From Blautia sp. (GTDB taxonomy: Bacteria; Bacillota; Clostridia; Lachnospirales; Lachnospiraceae): 64,000 nt of DNA. Position numbers and translations under genes: made by a program. Shown in pieces: positions 26,940-36,198 of the stretch; the first letter of the stretch is position 1, and every line of letters begins with the position of its first letter. Location: the NCBI GenBank assembly GCA_022769545.1, contig JALEJS010000002.1, positions 1 to 64,000 of the forward strand, written 5' to 3'. The notes below the pieces were generated by a model, which made no database searches, was not told where the DNA came from, and saw nothing but the letters and a program-made list of their open reading frames with translations.

Positions 26940-27210
26940 ATCGAATTAAACCGTTGAAGAAGAGTGAGTACCGTATATGGATTCGATTACAGAGAGCTGT
27001 CGTATGGTGGAAGACAGTATCGAAGGTATGCGGGAATGGACTTCTGAGGGCAAGCAGAATTCAGTATGTGAGCCGGAGAGAACACTCCGTTATCAAATTC
27101 AGCATATGTCAGTATGCGATGAGTGGGTATGAAAATACCAAGCCGGGTGGCACCGCAGGAGTTTTACTCTTGTCCCTGCAGAAATTATTTGTGGGAGACA
27201 GGAGTTTTTT
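26940..27210 (+). ncRNA. T-box leader, tRNA-Trp specific
   Basis: The leader contains the T-box sequence CCGGGTGGCACCGC (27143-27156), the invariant element that pairs with the uncharged tRNA acceptor end. Stem I begins GAAGAAGAGTGAGTA (about 26955) with the AGTGA K-turn element, and its base pairs with ACTTCTG near 27040. The specifier loop GGGAATGGAC presents TGG (27037-27039), the Trp codon. A terminator stem lies at 27166-27210, so readthrough into trpB should occur when Trp-tRNA is uncharged. Confidence 0.88.
27166..27210 (+). terminator. T-box-controlled terminator
   Basis: ACTCTTGTC (27166-27174) pairs with GACAGGAGT (27197-27205) and is followed by a run of six T. The alternative antiterminator would use the T-box sequence just upstream. 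Confidence 0.75.
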
Positions 27211-27298
27211 ATTTGCAGAAAAGCATGGAAACGCACTGTTCTTTCACAGAAGAATCAAAAAACGGCGTAAGCCGGACAGATGAAAGGAGAAAAAGAAT

Positions 27299-28684
27299 AT
27301 GAGTGAAGCAAAAAAGATCCCCTACAAAATTTATCTGGAAGAGCAGGAAATGCCCAGGGAATGGTATAACGTACGTGCAGATATGAAAAACAAACCGGCT
27401 CCACTTCTGAATCCGGGCACGCTGCAGCCAATGACCGCAGAAGAACTCGGAGCGGTATTCTGCGATGAGCTTGTAAAGCAGGAGCTGGATAATGACACTG
27501 CCTATATTCCGATTCCGGAGGAAATCCGCAGCTTTTATAAAATGTACCGTCCTTCACCTCTGGTGAGAGCGTATTGTCTGGAAGAAAAACTGCAGACACC
27601 GGCAAAAATCTATTATAAATTTGAAGGTAACAATACCAGTGGAAGCCATAAACTGAACTCCGCGATCGCACAGGCCTATTATGCAAAGAAACAGGGGCTG
27701 AAGGGTGTTACCACAGAGACCGGAGCCGGTCAGTGGGGAACCGCTCTTTCCATGGCCTGCGCATATCTGGGGCTGGACTGTAAGGTGTTTATGGTGAAAT
27801 GCTCCTATGAACAAAAACCGTTCCGCCGGGAAGTGATGAGAACTTATGGTGCAGATGTGACGCCGTCGCCCTCCATGACCACGGAAGTGGGCAGAAAGAT
27901 CCTTGCAGAACATCCCGGAACCACCGGAAGTCTGGGCTGTGCCATTTCCGAAGCGGTAGAGTGTGCGGTTGGTCAGGAAGGATACCGTTATGTGCTTGGA
28001 AGTGTTCTCAATCAGGTGCTGCTTCATCAGTCGGTGATCGGCCTGGAGACAAAAGCGGCTCTCGACAAATATGGAATTAAGGCAGATATGATCATTGGCT
28101 GTGCCGGCGGCGGATCCAATCTGGGAGGACTGATTTCTCCGTTTATGGGTCAGAAGCTGCGCGGGGAGGCAGATTACCAGTTTATCGCTGTAGAGCCGGC
28201 TTCCTGTCCGAGTCTGACAAGAGGAAAGTATGTATATGATTTCTGTGATACCGGTATGGTGACACCGCTTGCAAAGATGTATACACTTGGAAGTAATTTC
28301 ATTCCGTCTCCCAACCATGCAGGAGGACTTCGCTATCATGGCATGAGCTCGATCCTTTCTCAGCTTTATGCAGACGGACTGATGGAAGCGCGTTCCGTGG
28401 AACAGACCTCTGTCTTTGAGGCAGCGGAAATGTTTGCGAGAGTAGAAGGAATTCTTCCCGCACCGGAAAGCTCCCACGCGATCCGTGTAGCCATTGACGA
28501 AGCTCTGAAATGTAAGGAAACCGGCGAAGAGAAAACCATCGTCTTCGGTCTGACCGGCACCGGATATTTTGATATGGTTGCCTATGAGAAATACAATAAC
28601 GGAGAAATGACAGATTATATCCCGACAGATGAGGATCTTCAGATCGGCTTTGACGGAATTCCCAAATTCCCGGGAAATGAATGA
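27299..28684 (+). CDS. trpB: TrpB2-type tryptophan synthase beta chain
   Basis: A 461-residue PLP enzyme. The PLP lysine is Lys118 in NNTSGSHKLNSAIAQAYYAK, the phosphate-binding loop is GCAGGGSN, and the end has VFGLTGTGYFDM. The length and the N-terminal extension (KIPYKIYLEEQEMPREWYNV) fit the TrpB2 group, which acts without TrpA and makes tryptophan from serine and free indole. No trpA or other trp gene is nearby. The Trp-specific T-box before it fits an indole-salvage role induced by tryptophan starvation. ATG follows AAAGGAGAAAAAGAAT. Convergent with a MATE gene 22 bp away. Confidence 0.9.
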   Translation: MSEAKKIPYKIYLEEQEMPREWYNVRADMKNKPAPLLNPGTLQPMTAEELGAVFCDELVKQELDNDTAYIPIPEEIRSFYKMYRPSPLVRAYCLEEKLQTPAKIYYKFEGNNTSGSHKLNSAIAQAYYAKKQGLKGVTTETGAGQWGTALSMACAYLGLDCKVFMVKCSYEQKPFRREVMRTYGADVTPSPSMTTEVGRKILAEHPGTTGSLGCAISEAVECAVGQEGYRYVLGSVLNQVLLHQSVIGLETKAALDKYGIKADMIIGCAGGGSNLGGLISPFMGQKLRGEADYQFIAVEPASCPSLTRGKYVYDFCDTGMVTPLAKMYTLGSNFIPSPNHAGGLRYHGMSSILSQLYADGLMEARSVEQTSVFEAAEMFARVEGILPAPESSHAIRVAIDEALKCKETGEEKTIVFGLTGTGYFDMVAYEKYNNGEMTDYIPTDEDLQIGFDGIPKFPGNE

Positions 28685-28706
28685 TACCAAACGCAAGGGA
28701 TCCTTT

Positions 28707-30056
28707 CTATTCACATCTCAGATTCTCCGTATTCCTTTTGTTCAGCCAGAGATAGGCGATGACACATACGATGACTGATACGCCGGAGCCGATGGCTGTG
28801 GCAAGGCCCATAGGCATCAAAGTGTCCGCAAACATTCTGGAGGCAAGCCATGCCAGAGGGATGCGGGCAAACAGAATGGAAATACAGTTATGCAAAAAGG
28901 ATATGCCGGATTTTCCGCAGGCACAGAAATAGCCGCTGAAACAGAAATGGATTCCGGCAAGCACGCAGTCCCATACGTATCCGTGGAGATACTGTGCACC
29001 GGCGCGGATGACACCGGCATCCTTTCCGCTGACAAACAGACCGACGACCGGTTCGGCAGCAAACTGCATCAGAAGGGCGGACACCAGGCCGAAGCCAACC
29101 GCCAGCTCAATGGCATAGCGCAAGGTCTGTTTTGCGCGGTCCTGTCGTCCGGCTCCCAGGTTCTGGGCACAGAGCGCAGATACGGCGGAAAGCATGGAAG
29201 ATGGCACCAGAAACAGAATTCCGATGATTTTTTCCACGATTCCGACGGCAGCGGCATCGGTCAGTCCGCGGTTGTTTGCAATCGCAGTGATCACCAGAAA
29301 AGAAATCTGGATAAAACCGTCCTGCAATGCCACCGGGACGCCGACGGAAAGCAGGCCTCTGATTACGGCTCGTGCCGGATAAAAATCCTGTCTGGTCAGA
29401 GCCAGCATTTTTTTTCGGATGATTACCGTCAGAGACACCAGAACACTGATGGTCTGGGAAAGTGTGGTTCCCAGAGCCGCACCGGCAGGTCCCATTCCCA
29501 GAATGCCGATAAACAGATAATCCAGTGCGATGTTTGCCGCGCATGCAATCGCGATAAAATACATGGGGCTTTTGGAATCCCCCATTCCGCGAAAGATGGA
29601 AGCGATGATGTTATAGGCTGTGATAAACGGAATTCCGATAAAGCAGATGGTCAGATAGGTGACCGTTCCGGAAACAGCCTCTGCAGGAGTCCGCATCAAG
29701 GAGATGACAGGGCGGACAATCAAAAGAAGTATGACCATCAGTACCAGAGACAGTCCCAAAAACAGTGTGGCTGTGTTGCCGGTTGCCTTTGCGGCATCGT
29801 TCTGCTTTCCGGCGCCGACTGCATGTCCGATCATGACGGTGGAGCCCATGGCAAGTCCTACAATCATGACGGTGATCATATGCATGACCTGGCTGCCGAT
29901 GGAAACGGCCGTGGTGCATTCTACGCCGTTAAACTGTCCGATGATGAACAAGTCAGCCATGCCGTACAGAGTCTGCAGAAAATAAGATAAAAGATACGGC
30001 AGCGAAAACGTGAGAATGGTTTTGAAGACGCTGCCTTCCGTCAGATTTTTTTTCAT
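28707..30056 (-). CDS. MATE-family efflux transporter
   Basis: A 449-residue, 12-helix transporter. The start MKKNLTEGSVFKTILTFSLP then YLLSYFLQTLYGMADLFIIG and later FRGMGDSKSPMYFIAIACAA are typical MatE features. The ATG at 30056 lies 9 bp after AAAGG on the minus strand; an ATG at 30098 would add 14 residues without a ribosome site. It differs clearly from the MATE gene at 23653. Drug, metabolite or peptide export is possible. Nothing is recognisable in 30057-30159. Confidence 0.9.
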   Translation of the reverse strand: MKKNLTEGSVFKTILTFSLPYLLSYFLQTLYGMADLFIIGQFNGVECTTAVSIGSQVMHMITVMIVGLAMGSTVMIGHAVGAGKQNDAAKATGNTATLFLGLSLVLMVILLLIVRPVISLMRTPAEAVSGTVTYLTICFIGIPFITAYNIIASIFRGMGDSKSPMYFIAIACAANIALDYLFIGILGMGPAGAALGTTLSQTISVLVSLTVIIRKKMLALTRQDFYPARAVIRGLLSVGVPVALQDGFIQISFLVITAIANNRGLTDAAAVGIVEKIIGILFLVPSSMLSAVSALCAQNLGAGRQDRAKQTLRYAIELAVGFGLVSALLMQFAAEPVVGLFVSGKDAGVIRAGAQYLHGYVWDCVLAGIHFCFSGYFCACGKSGISFLHNCISILFARIPLAWLASRMFADTLMPMGLATAIGSGVSVIVCVIAYLWLNKRNTENLRCE

Positions 30057-30159
30057 GGAAAACATCCTTTCTTTGGATGCACGGTAAAGGAACGGCATCC
30101 TTTTTCAGATAATCTGCAGTATAACATAACTCTGTGACAGCTGTCCATACCGCTGTGTC

Positions 30160-31605
30160 TTAGAGGAATGTGATGATCCCCAGGGATTTCAGAAGCAAAA
30201 TCAGCAGCAATGCCGGGGCAATGTAGCGAAGCATTATGATGTATAAGGATTTTCTTCCGAAACGTTCTCCGTTTCTGGTTACCTCGTCGACGACGGTGCC
30301 CGGCTTTAAAATCCAGCCGATCAGGATACAGGTTCCGATTGCAACCACCGGCATGAGGACGTAATTGCTGATGTAGTCCATAATATCAAGAACCTGGCCG
30401 ACAGTTCCGTTTGGAAGGGGCTGTTCAAAATACCAGAGATTATAGCCGAAACATACGGCAAGGCCACCGATCAGGGCAAGGATAAATTCGATGGCAACCG
30501 CTTTTGCACGGGACAGCTTAAAATAATCCATCAGGCTGGATACCACTGCCTCCAGAATGGAGATAGAGCTTGTCAGTGCCGCAAACAGGACCATCGCGAA
30601 AAACAGCAGGCCGACAAATCTTCCGATGCCTCCCATCTCGGCGAATACCTTTGGCAGGGAGACAAACATCAGACTTGGTCCGGAAGCAGCCATCCCTTCT
30701 CTTCCCATAAACACATATACGGCCGGGATGATCATAACACCAGCCAGGAATGCGATCATGGTGTCAAAAAATTCAATCTGGTTGATGGATTTTCCAAGGT
30801 TATCCGTGTCTTTCACATAGGAACCATATGTGATCATGATTCCCATGGCAACACTCAGACTGTAGAACAGCTGCCCCATGGCATCCAGCAGAACCGTGAA
30901 GAAATGCTGCAGGGTCATACCTTTAAAATCAGGAATGATGTAGATTTTAAATCCTTCCCATCCGCTTCTGACCGTGCCGGTGCTGTCTGTGTAGTGGATC
31001 GTGACGGAAAATACGGCAATGCCGATCACGAGGATGATCAGAATGGGCATCAGAATCCTGGAAAAAGATTCGATTCCCTTATTCACTCCCAGAAAAATGA
31101 TCAGTGCAGTGACCAGCATAAATATCAGCATTAAAACAACCGGCTCCGTCTGTGCAGTAATAAATCCGGTGAAAAAACCGTCTTCTGCGGCTGCTGCTGC
31201 GCCGGATTCCGTCAGAAATGTGAGAAAATATTTCAGCACCCATCCGCCGATGGCACAGTAATAAGGAAGAATGAGCATCGGGATGATGCATGCAAGAACG
31301 CCCAGAAAGCCCCATCGTTTGTTTAACTTCCGATAAGCGGTCAGCGGACTCTGCTTTGTTTTTCTTCCGATGGCTACCTCTGTGGTCAGAAGTGTAAAGC
31401 CGAAGGTCAGTGCCAGAAGAATATATACGGCCAGGAAAATGCCGCCTCCATCCTTGGCAGCAAGATACGGGAATCTCCAGATATTTCCCAGACCGACAGC
31501 GCTTCCTGCGGCTGCCAGCACAAATCCCAGCGATCCGGAAAAGGAATTTCTCTTTTCGCCTGTTGTGGTTTCTGACGAACTGTGTGTGTTTTTTGTTACC
31601 CCCAT
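30160..31605 (-). CDS. Sodium-dependent NSS-family transporter
   Basis: A 481-residue symporter of the neurotransmitter:sodium symporter family. The N-terminal signature GFVLAAAGSAVGLGNIWRFP then YLAAKDGGGIFLAVYI holds the Na+-binding glycine-rich helix 1, and SVAMGIMITYGSYV with FFAMVLFAALTSSISILEAV marks helices 6-8. About eleven helices are predicted, as in bacterial NSS proteins such as MhsT and LeuT, which take up amino acids. ATG 31605 follows AGGAGGAGAAAA; a start at 31668 would add 21 residues. Amino-acid uptake, possibly tryptophan, would fit trpB nearby but is only inferred. Confidence 0.92.
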   Translation of the reverse strand: MGVTKNTHSSSETTTGEKRNSFSGSLGFVLAAAGSAVGLGNIWRFPYLAAKDGGGIFLAVYILLALTFGFTLLTTEVAIGRKTKQSPLTAYRKLNKRWGFLGVLACIIPMLILPYYCAIGGWVLKYFLTFLTESGAAAAAEDGFFTGFITAQTEPVVLMLIFMLVTALIIFLGVNKGIESFSRILMPILIILVIGIAVFSVTIHYTDSTGTVRSGWEGFKIYIIPDFKGMTLQHFFTVLLDAMGQLFYSLSVAMGIMITYGSYVKDTDNLGKSINQIEFFDTMIAFLAGVMIIPAVYVFMGREGMAASGPSLMFVSLPKVFAEMGGIGRFVGLLFFAMVLFAALTSSISILEAVVSSLMDYFKLSRAKAVAIEFILALIGGLAVCFGYNLWYFEQPLPNGTVGQVLDIMDYISNYVLMPVVAIGTCILIGWILKPGTVVDEVTRNGERFGRKSLYIIMLRYIAPALLLILLLKSLGIITFL

Positions 31606-31799
31606 TTTTCTCCTCCTGAAAATGTATTTTTCGTTGTTTGGAACAACAAAGTTCATATGTTGGAGCAAAGCGGAATGTGAATGTCCGCTTTGACGAAACG
31701 AACAGCTCTATTATAACAGGAAATGATGCTCCTGCATAGATAGATACAGTTGAAAAGGGTGACGATATCATATAAAATGTAGCCAAAGGAGATGAAACA

Positions 31800-32477
31800 A
31801 TGCGAGTATTGATAGCAGAGGATGAAGTGGAAATTGCGAAGGCTCTGAAAATGCTGCTGGAGAGGAATAAATTTTCTGTGGACATTGTCCACAATGGTGC
31901 GGATGCATGGTCTTATATTCAGGAGGTGGATTATAATGTGATCGTCCTGGATATCATGATGCCCGGCATGGATGGAATGGAGGTTCTGCGCCGGATCCGG
32001 GCACGGAAAATGAGTACGCCGGTATTGCTTCTGACTGCGAAATCTGAGATCGAAGACCGCGTGGCCGGACTGAATGCCGGTGCAGATGATTATCTGCCGA
32101 AACCATTTGCCTCCAGCGAGCTGATTGCCCGGGTGCGCGCGCTGTCCAGGCGGAGTGTGAATTATTCGGATCACGTGCTGACGGTGGGGGATGTCTGTCT
32201 GGACTGCAACTGCTATGAGCTGACAGCGAATGGATGCAGCGTGCGTCTGAATAATAAGGAATATCAGATGATGGAATTGTTTATGAGTCATCCGAAGCAT
32301 ATTTTTTCCTCGGAGCATATTCTGGGGAAAATATGGGGGAGTGACTGTGATACCGGCATGGATGTTGTGTGGACCTACATCGGATTTCTGAGAAGGAAGC
32401 TGCGGGATCTGAATGCGAAGGTGGAGATTAAAACCATCCGCGGAGCCGGATATTCACTGGAGGAGACCGTATGCTGA
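31800..32477 (+). CDS. OmpR-family response regulator
   Basis: A 225-residue regulator: receiver (MRVLIAEDEVEIAKALKMLL, phospho-Asp in VIVLDIMMPGMDG, Lys in YLPKPFA) and C-terminal winged helix (NNKEYQMMELFMSHP to IKTIRGAGYSLEE). The ATG follows AAAGGAGATGAAACA. It overlaps the kinase gene by 7 bp. There is no obvious dedicated target; the divergent NSS transporter gene lies about 190 bp upstream and could be controlled from the shared region 31606-31799. Confidence 0.9.
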   Translation: MRVLIAEDEVEIAKALKMLLERNKFSVDIVHNGADAWSYIQEVDYNVIVLDIMMPGMDGMEVLRRIRARKMSTPVLLLTAKSEIEDRVAGLNAGADDYLPKPFASSELIARVRALSRRSVNYSDHVLTVGDVCLDCNCYELTANGCSVRLNNKEYQMMELFMSHPKHIFSSEHILGKIWGSDCDTGMDVVWTYIGFLRRKLRDLNAKVEIKTIRGAGYSLEETVC

Positions 32478-33700
32478 AAAAAATGCGATGGCGTTTTATC
32501 TGGGCGGCAATGGCGGCAGTGTCTGCTGTGATGCTGCTTGTGGCCGGAATCATCAATGTGGGAAATTTTCATCTGACGACAATGCGGCAGGACCGGATCA
32601 TCGCAGAGATTTACCGGTATGAACAGACTGCGTCCACAGACAGAATGGACGGGACCGGGTTCCCGGTTTTTGAACATCCGGAAATATTTCTTCCGGAATT
32701 TGAGTACACCACACGGTTTTTCGTGGTACACTGTGATGCGGATGGAAATATTGAGAGTATTTCCAGGGAATTTATTGCGTCTGTCACAGAAGAGATGGCA
32801 GAATCATATGCGGGGATCATCCGGGACAGAGGAAAGAAGACCGGCTATTATCTTCATTATCGTTATCACATTTTTGATGCCGCAGATGGGAGAACCATGG
32901 TGTTTTTGAACAGCGACGCAGAGTTTCAGTTTATGAAAAATCTGCTGATCCTTTCTGCCGCTGTTCTGATACTGAGTCTTGTGATTGTGTTTTTTCTGAT
33001 TTTTCTGCTGTCCAGACGAGCCATTTTGCCTTACGTCAGAAGTATGGAAAGGCAGAAGCGTTTTATCACGGATGCCGGTCATGAGCTGAAAACACCGCTC
33101 ACTTCTATTTCCACCAGTACAGATGTTCTGGAAATGCTTCACGGGAAGGATGAATGGACAGAGAACATTAAAAAACAGACAGGACGTCTCTCGAAGCTGA
33201 TCGCAAATCTGATCATGCTTTCGCGCCTGGACGAAGAGATCCCGTTTCCGGAGAAGGAGGAGTTTTCGCTCAGTGATGCGGCGTGGGAAAGTGCAGAGCC
33301 TTTTGTTGTGATGGCAGAAGTACAGGGTAAAGTATTTCGTCAGGAGATTGAGGAGGGGATCCGCCTGTTTGGGGACCGGGTGTCGGTGCAGCAGATGATA
33401 TCCATACTTCTGGATAATGCGGTAAAATATTCCGGCGAAAAAGGAAAGATCCGTTTTCGGGTCTGCGAGCGTCACGGAAAAAAATATATAGAGGTAACGA
33501 ATACCTGCCAGATTGAGGACGTTTCGGAAATATCGCATCTGTTCGAGCGGTTTTACCGGCTGGACAAATCGAGATCGAGGGATACCGGGGGGAGCGGAAT
33601 CGGCCTTTCCGTTGCGCAGGCGATTGCCGAAGCCAACGGCGGAAAAATCAAAGCAGACAGTACAGATGGAAAAATCATCTGTTTCACGGTAACTTTATAG
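32471..33700 (+). CDS. Sensor histidine kinase
   Basis: A 409-residue kinase with membrane segments near 10-30 (FIWAAMAAVSAVMLLVAGII) and 155-178 (LLILSAAVLILSLVIVFFLI) enclosing a sensor of about 125 residues. HisKA follows directly (KRFITDAGHELKTPLTSIST; His in GHELKTP) without a clear HAMP domain. The ATPase has ILLDNAVKYS and GSGIGLSVAQAIAEANGG. In place of the usual acidic N-x-G box it has EVTNTCQIEDVSE, a common variant. The ribosome site GGAGGAGACCGT lies in the end of the regulator gene. Confidence 0.9.
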   Translation: MLKKMRWRFIWAAMAAVSAVMLLVAGIINVGNFHLTTMRQDRIIAEIYRYEQTASTDRMDGTGFPVFEHPEIFLPEFEYTTRFFVVHCDADGNIESISREFIASVTEEMAESYAGIIRDRGKKTGYYLHYRYHIFDAADGRTMVFLNSDAEFQFMKNLLILSAAVLILSLVIVFFLIFLLSRRAILPYVRSMERQKRFITDAGHELKTPLTSISTSTDVLEMLHGKDEWTENIKKQTGRLSKLIANLIMLSRLDEEIPFPEKEEFSLSDAAWESAEPFVVMAEVQGKVFRQEIEEGIRLFGDRVSVQQMISILLDNAVKYSGEKGKIRFRVCERHGKKYIEVTNTCQIEDVSEISHLFERFYRLDKSRSRDTGGSGIGLSVAQAIAEANGGKIKADSTDGKIICFTVTL

Positions 33701-33775
33701 CAGAGCCCCGAAGGGGATGGTGCCGTGTGAACCATAACATGCCTTCTTATATTTCAAAGATATTTCCATTTTTTA

Positions 33776-33802
33776 TTGATAAAAGAGCGAAAGTGATATA
33801 AT
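33776..33802 (+). promoter_or_regulatory. Possible promoter of the bacteriohemerythrin gene
   Basis: TTGATA (33776-33781) and TATAAT (33797-33802) with a short 15-bp spacer, about 60 bp before the start codon. The -10 is good; the spacing is below ideal. Confidence 0.4.
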
Positions 33803-33860
33803 ATATAAGAAAGTGAAATCCTAAAGTAATGAAAAAGTACGAACCGGGAGGATAGAAAGA

Positions 33861-34262
33861 ATGAAAGTGGAATTTGATAACAGTCTGGTAACAGGAAATG
33901 CGATGATCGACGAACAGCATAAGGAACTGATCGGAAAAATTGACCGTCTTCTGAGCTGCTGTGAGCAGAACGGCGGAAAGGTTGAGGCAATTAAAATGCT
34001 GGATTATCTGGCAGAGTATACCGATTTCCATTTTGGAGAGGAAGAAAAGCTTCAGGAAGAGGTTTCCTATCCGGCAATCGAAGAACATAAAAAACAGCAT
34101 GCCGCATTTAAGAAAGCAGTGGAAGAGCTTCATGAGATGCTGGTGGATGAAGAGGGTCCCACAGAGGCATTTGTTGCAGCAGTGAACAAAAATGTTGTTG
34201 ACTGGCTGTTTGATCACATCAAGAAGATGGATCAGGCACTGGCAGCTTTTATTCAGAAATAA
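33861..34262 (+). CDS. Bacteriohemerythrin
   Basis: A 133-residue four-helix protein with the full diiron ligand set: IDEQH (His20), HFGEEEKLQEEVSYPAIEEH then KKQH, and WLFDHIKKMD. Bacteriohemerythrins bind O2 reversibly and serve in oxygen sensing, storage or detoxification in anaerobes. It is a single-domain form after GGGAGGATAGAAAG and ends in its own strong terminator. Its neighbours show no direct link to oxygen. Confidence 0.92.
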   Translation: MKVEFDNSLVTGNAMIDEQHKELIGKIDRLLSCCEQNGGKVEAIKMLDYLAEYTDFHFGEEEKLQEEVSYPAIEEHKKQHAAFKKAVEELHEMLVDEEGPTEAFVAAVNKNVVDWLFDHIKKMDQALAAFIQK

Positions 34263-34276
34263 AATGATAGCGAAGG

Positions 34277-34311
34277 ATCCAGACCGGGGCAGTGCCCGGT
34301 CTGGATTTTTT
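34277..34311 (+). terminator. Strong intrinsic terminator
   Basis: ATCCAGACCGGG (34277-34288) and CCCGGTCTGGAT (34295-34306) form a perfect 12-bp stem with a 6-nt loop followed by TTTTT. It ends the bacteriohemerythrin transcript. Confidence 0.92.
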
Positions 34312-34331
34312 CAGGCCATGGGGAGATACAG

Positions 34332-36074
34332 ATGAAAACCAGTATGTTATTAAAACGATTTGTTCCATATTACCGGAAGTATGTGGGTGTCATGTGCATG
34401 GATCTGTTTTGTGCAGCTCTGACCACTGTATGTGAGCTGGTGCTGCCGATGATCCTGCGGTATATTACCGATGTGGGGACGACCAGCCTGGCCTCGCTGA
34501 CGGTGCAGATGATTCTTGTTATCGGCGGAATCTATTTCGGACTGCGTGTCATAGACGGGCTGGCCAGCTTTTATATGGCATACGCAGGGCATGTCATGGG
34601 CGCGGCGATCGAAACGGACATGCGGGAGGATGCATTTGCGCATCTGCAGAAGCTTTCGGACAATTATTTCAATAATACAAAGGTAGGACAGATCATGTCC
34701 AGAATCACCAGCGATCTGTTTGACGTCACAGAATTTGCCCATCACTGTCCGGAGGAATTTTTTATTGCCTTTTTAAAAACGGTGGTGTCCTTTGTGATTC
34801 TGTCCCGGATCAACCTGCTGCTGACCGTGATTATTTTTGTCCTGATCCCGGTTATGGCAGTGTCCTGTACCTATTTTAATCTTCAGGTGCGCAGGGCGTT
34901 TAAGACACAGCGTAATCACATCGGGGAGCTGAATGCAAGGATTGAAGACAGCCTGCTGGGAAATAAGGTGGTGCGTGCCTTTGCCAATGAGGAACTGGAG
35001 CTGGAGAAATTTCAGGAAGATAATCAGAAATTTCTCAGAATCAAGAAGAAGACGTATTTTTATATGGCGGCATTTCAGGATACCATCCGGATGTTTGACG
35101 GCCTGATGTATGTGGTAGTGATCGTGGCAGGCGGAATGTTCATGATCCGCGGGTATATTGCACCGGCAGATCTGGTGGCATATACGCTTTATGTGACGAC
35201 ACTTCTGGCTACCATACGGCGCATCATTGAATTTGCGGAACAGTTTCAGCGGGGAATGACCGGAATCGAGCGTTTTGCAGAGCTGATGGATGCCTCTGTG
35301 GAGATTTTTGACGAGGAAGGCGCGGTTCCGCTGGAAAATGTGCAGGGAGAGATTGTGTTCCGTCATGTTTCCTTTGAGTACCCGGATGACCATACACCGG
35401 TGCTTTCGGATGTGAATCTGACCATTCATCCCGGGGAAAAGGTTGCTCTTGTGGGTCCTTCCGGCGGAGGCAAGACCACCCTGTGCAATCTGATTCCGAG
35501 GTTTTATGATCCTACCGAGGGAGAAATACTGCTGGATGGGCAGAATATCCGGAATCTCACTCTGCAGAGCCTCAGAAGCAATGTGGGCGTGGTGCAGCAG
35601 GATGTCTACCTGTTTTCCGGAACGGTCTATGAAAATATTGCCTACGGGAAGCCGGGAGCATCCCCTGAGGAGGTTCAGGAAGCGGCAAAAATGGCCGGAG
35701 CCCATGCGTTTATTATGGAACTGAAGGACGGATATGACACGTATGTGGGAGAACGCGGGGTAAAGCTCTCCGGAGGGCAGAAGCAGAGAATCAGTATCGC
35801 ACGTGTTTTTCTGAAATCGCCCAGACTGCTCCTTCTGGACGAGGCTACGGCAAGTCTGGATAATGAGAGTGAACGGCTGATTTCCGATTCTCTGGATCGA
35901 CTGGCTGCAGGCAGAACGACTCTTACCATCGCCCACAGACTTTCGACCATCCGGGGAGCAGACCGGATTCTGGTACTGTCCGGAAACCGGATCGTGGAAG
36001 AAGGGACACATTCTCAGCTTCTGAATAAGAAAGGAATTTATTACCAGTTGTATACGTTAGCCGAAATGAACTGA
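34332..36074 (+). CDS. ABC exporter (MsbA/BmrA-like half transporter)
   Basis: A 580-residue fusion of a six-helix exporter domain (about 1-315) and an ATPase (about 330-580). Walker A is GPSGGGKTT, Q-loop VVQQDVYLF, signature LSGGQKQRISIAR, Walker B LLLLDEATASLD, H-loop IAHRLSTI. The coupling-helix region EDSLLGNKVVRAFANEELEL is typical of the B-subfamily. It would work as a homodimer exporting lipids or drugs, since no partner half transporter adjoins it. The ribosome site is GGGGAGATACAG. Confidence 0.9.
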   Translation: MKTSMLLKRFVPYYRKYVGVMCMDLFCAALTTVCELVLPMILRYITDVGTTSLASLTVQMILVIGGIYFGLRVIDGLASFYMAYAGHVMGAAIETDMREDAFAHLQKLSDNYFNNTKVGQIMSRITSDLFDVTEFAHHCPEEFFIAFLKTVVSFVILSRINLLLTVIIFVLIPVMAVSCTYFNLQVRRAFKTQRNHIGELNARIEDSLLGNKVVRAFANEELELEKFQEDNQKFLRIKKKTYFYMAAFQDTIRMFDGLMYVVVIVAGGMFMIRGYIAPADLVAYTLYVTTLLATIRRIIEFAEQFQRGMTGIERFAELMDASVEIFDEEGAVPLENVQGEIVFRHVSFEYPDDHTPVLSDVNLTIHPGEKVALVGPSGGGKTTLCNLIPRFYDPTEGEILLDGQNIRNLTLQSLRSNVGVVQQDVYLFSGTVYENIAYGKPGASPEEVQEAAKMAGAHAFIMELKDGYDTYVGERGVKLSGGQKQRISIARVFLKSPRLLLLDEATASLDNESERLISDSLDRLAAGRTTLTIAHRLSTIRGADRILVLSGNRIVEEGTHSQLLNKKGIYYQLYTLAEMN

Positions 36075-36137
36075 AATTTTCGTAAATCCTTTCAAATATT
36101 TCCGTAATATGTTAAAATAAAAAGTAATTGGAACAGA

Positions 36138-36173
36138 CCTGCAGGGTGCCGTGGCGTAGTGACATCCTGCAGG
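36138..36173 (+). promoter_or_regulatory. Stable leader hairpin before the GGDEF/EAL gene
   Basis: CCTGCAGGGTG (36138-36148) and CATCCTGCAGG (36163-36173) form an 11-bp stem with one G-T pair and a 14-nt loop. It ends 25 bp before the start codon, close to the ribosome site. A T-run is absent, so it may act on translation or be bound by a protein. It does not match the c-di-GMP riboswitch consensus I know. Confidence 0.5.
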
Positions 36174-36198
36174 AAATATGGTACGACAGAGGAAGGGT

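Noticed and set aside
26954-27283. 109-residue plus-strand frame before trpB
   Set aside because: It coincides with the T-box leader, whose specifier, T-box and terminator explain the sequence.
28890-29990. 366-residue plus-strand open frame
   Set aside because: Antisense to a well-conserved MATE transporter; its composition is typical of a shadow frame.
36138-36173. Possible c-di-GMP riboswitch before the GGDEF/EAL gene
   Set aside because: The hairpin lacks the conserved elements of the GEMM classes as I know them.
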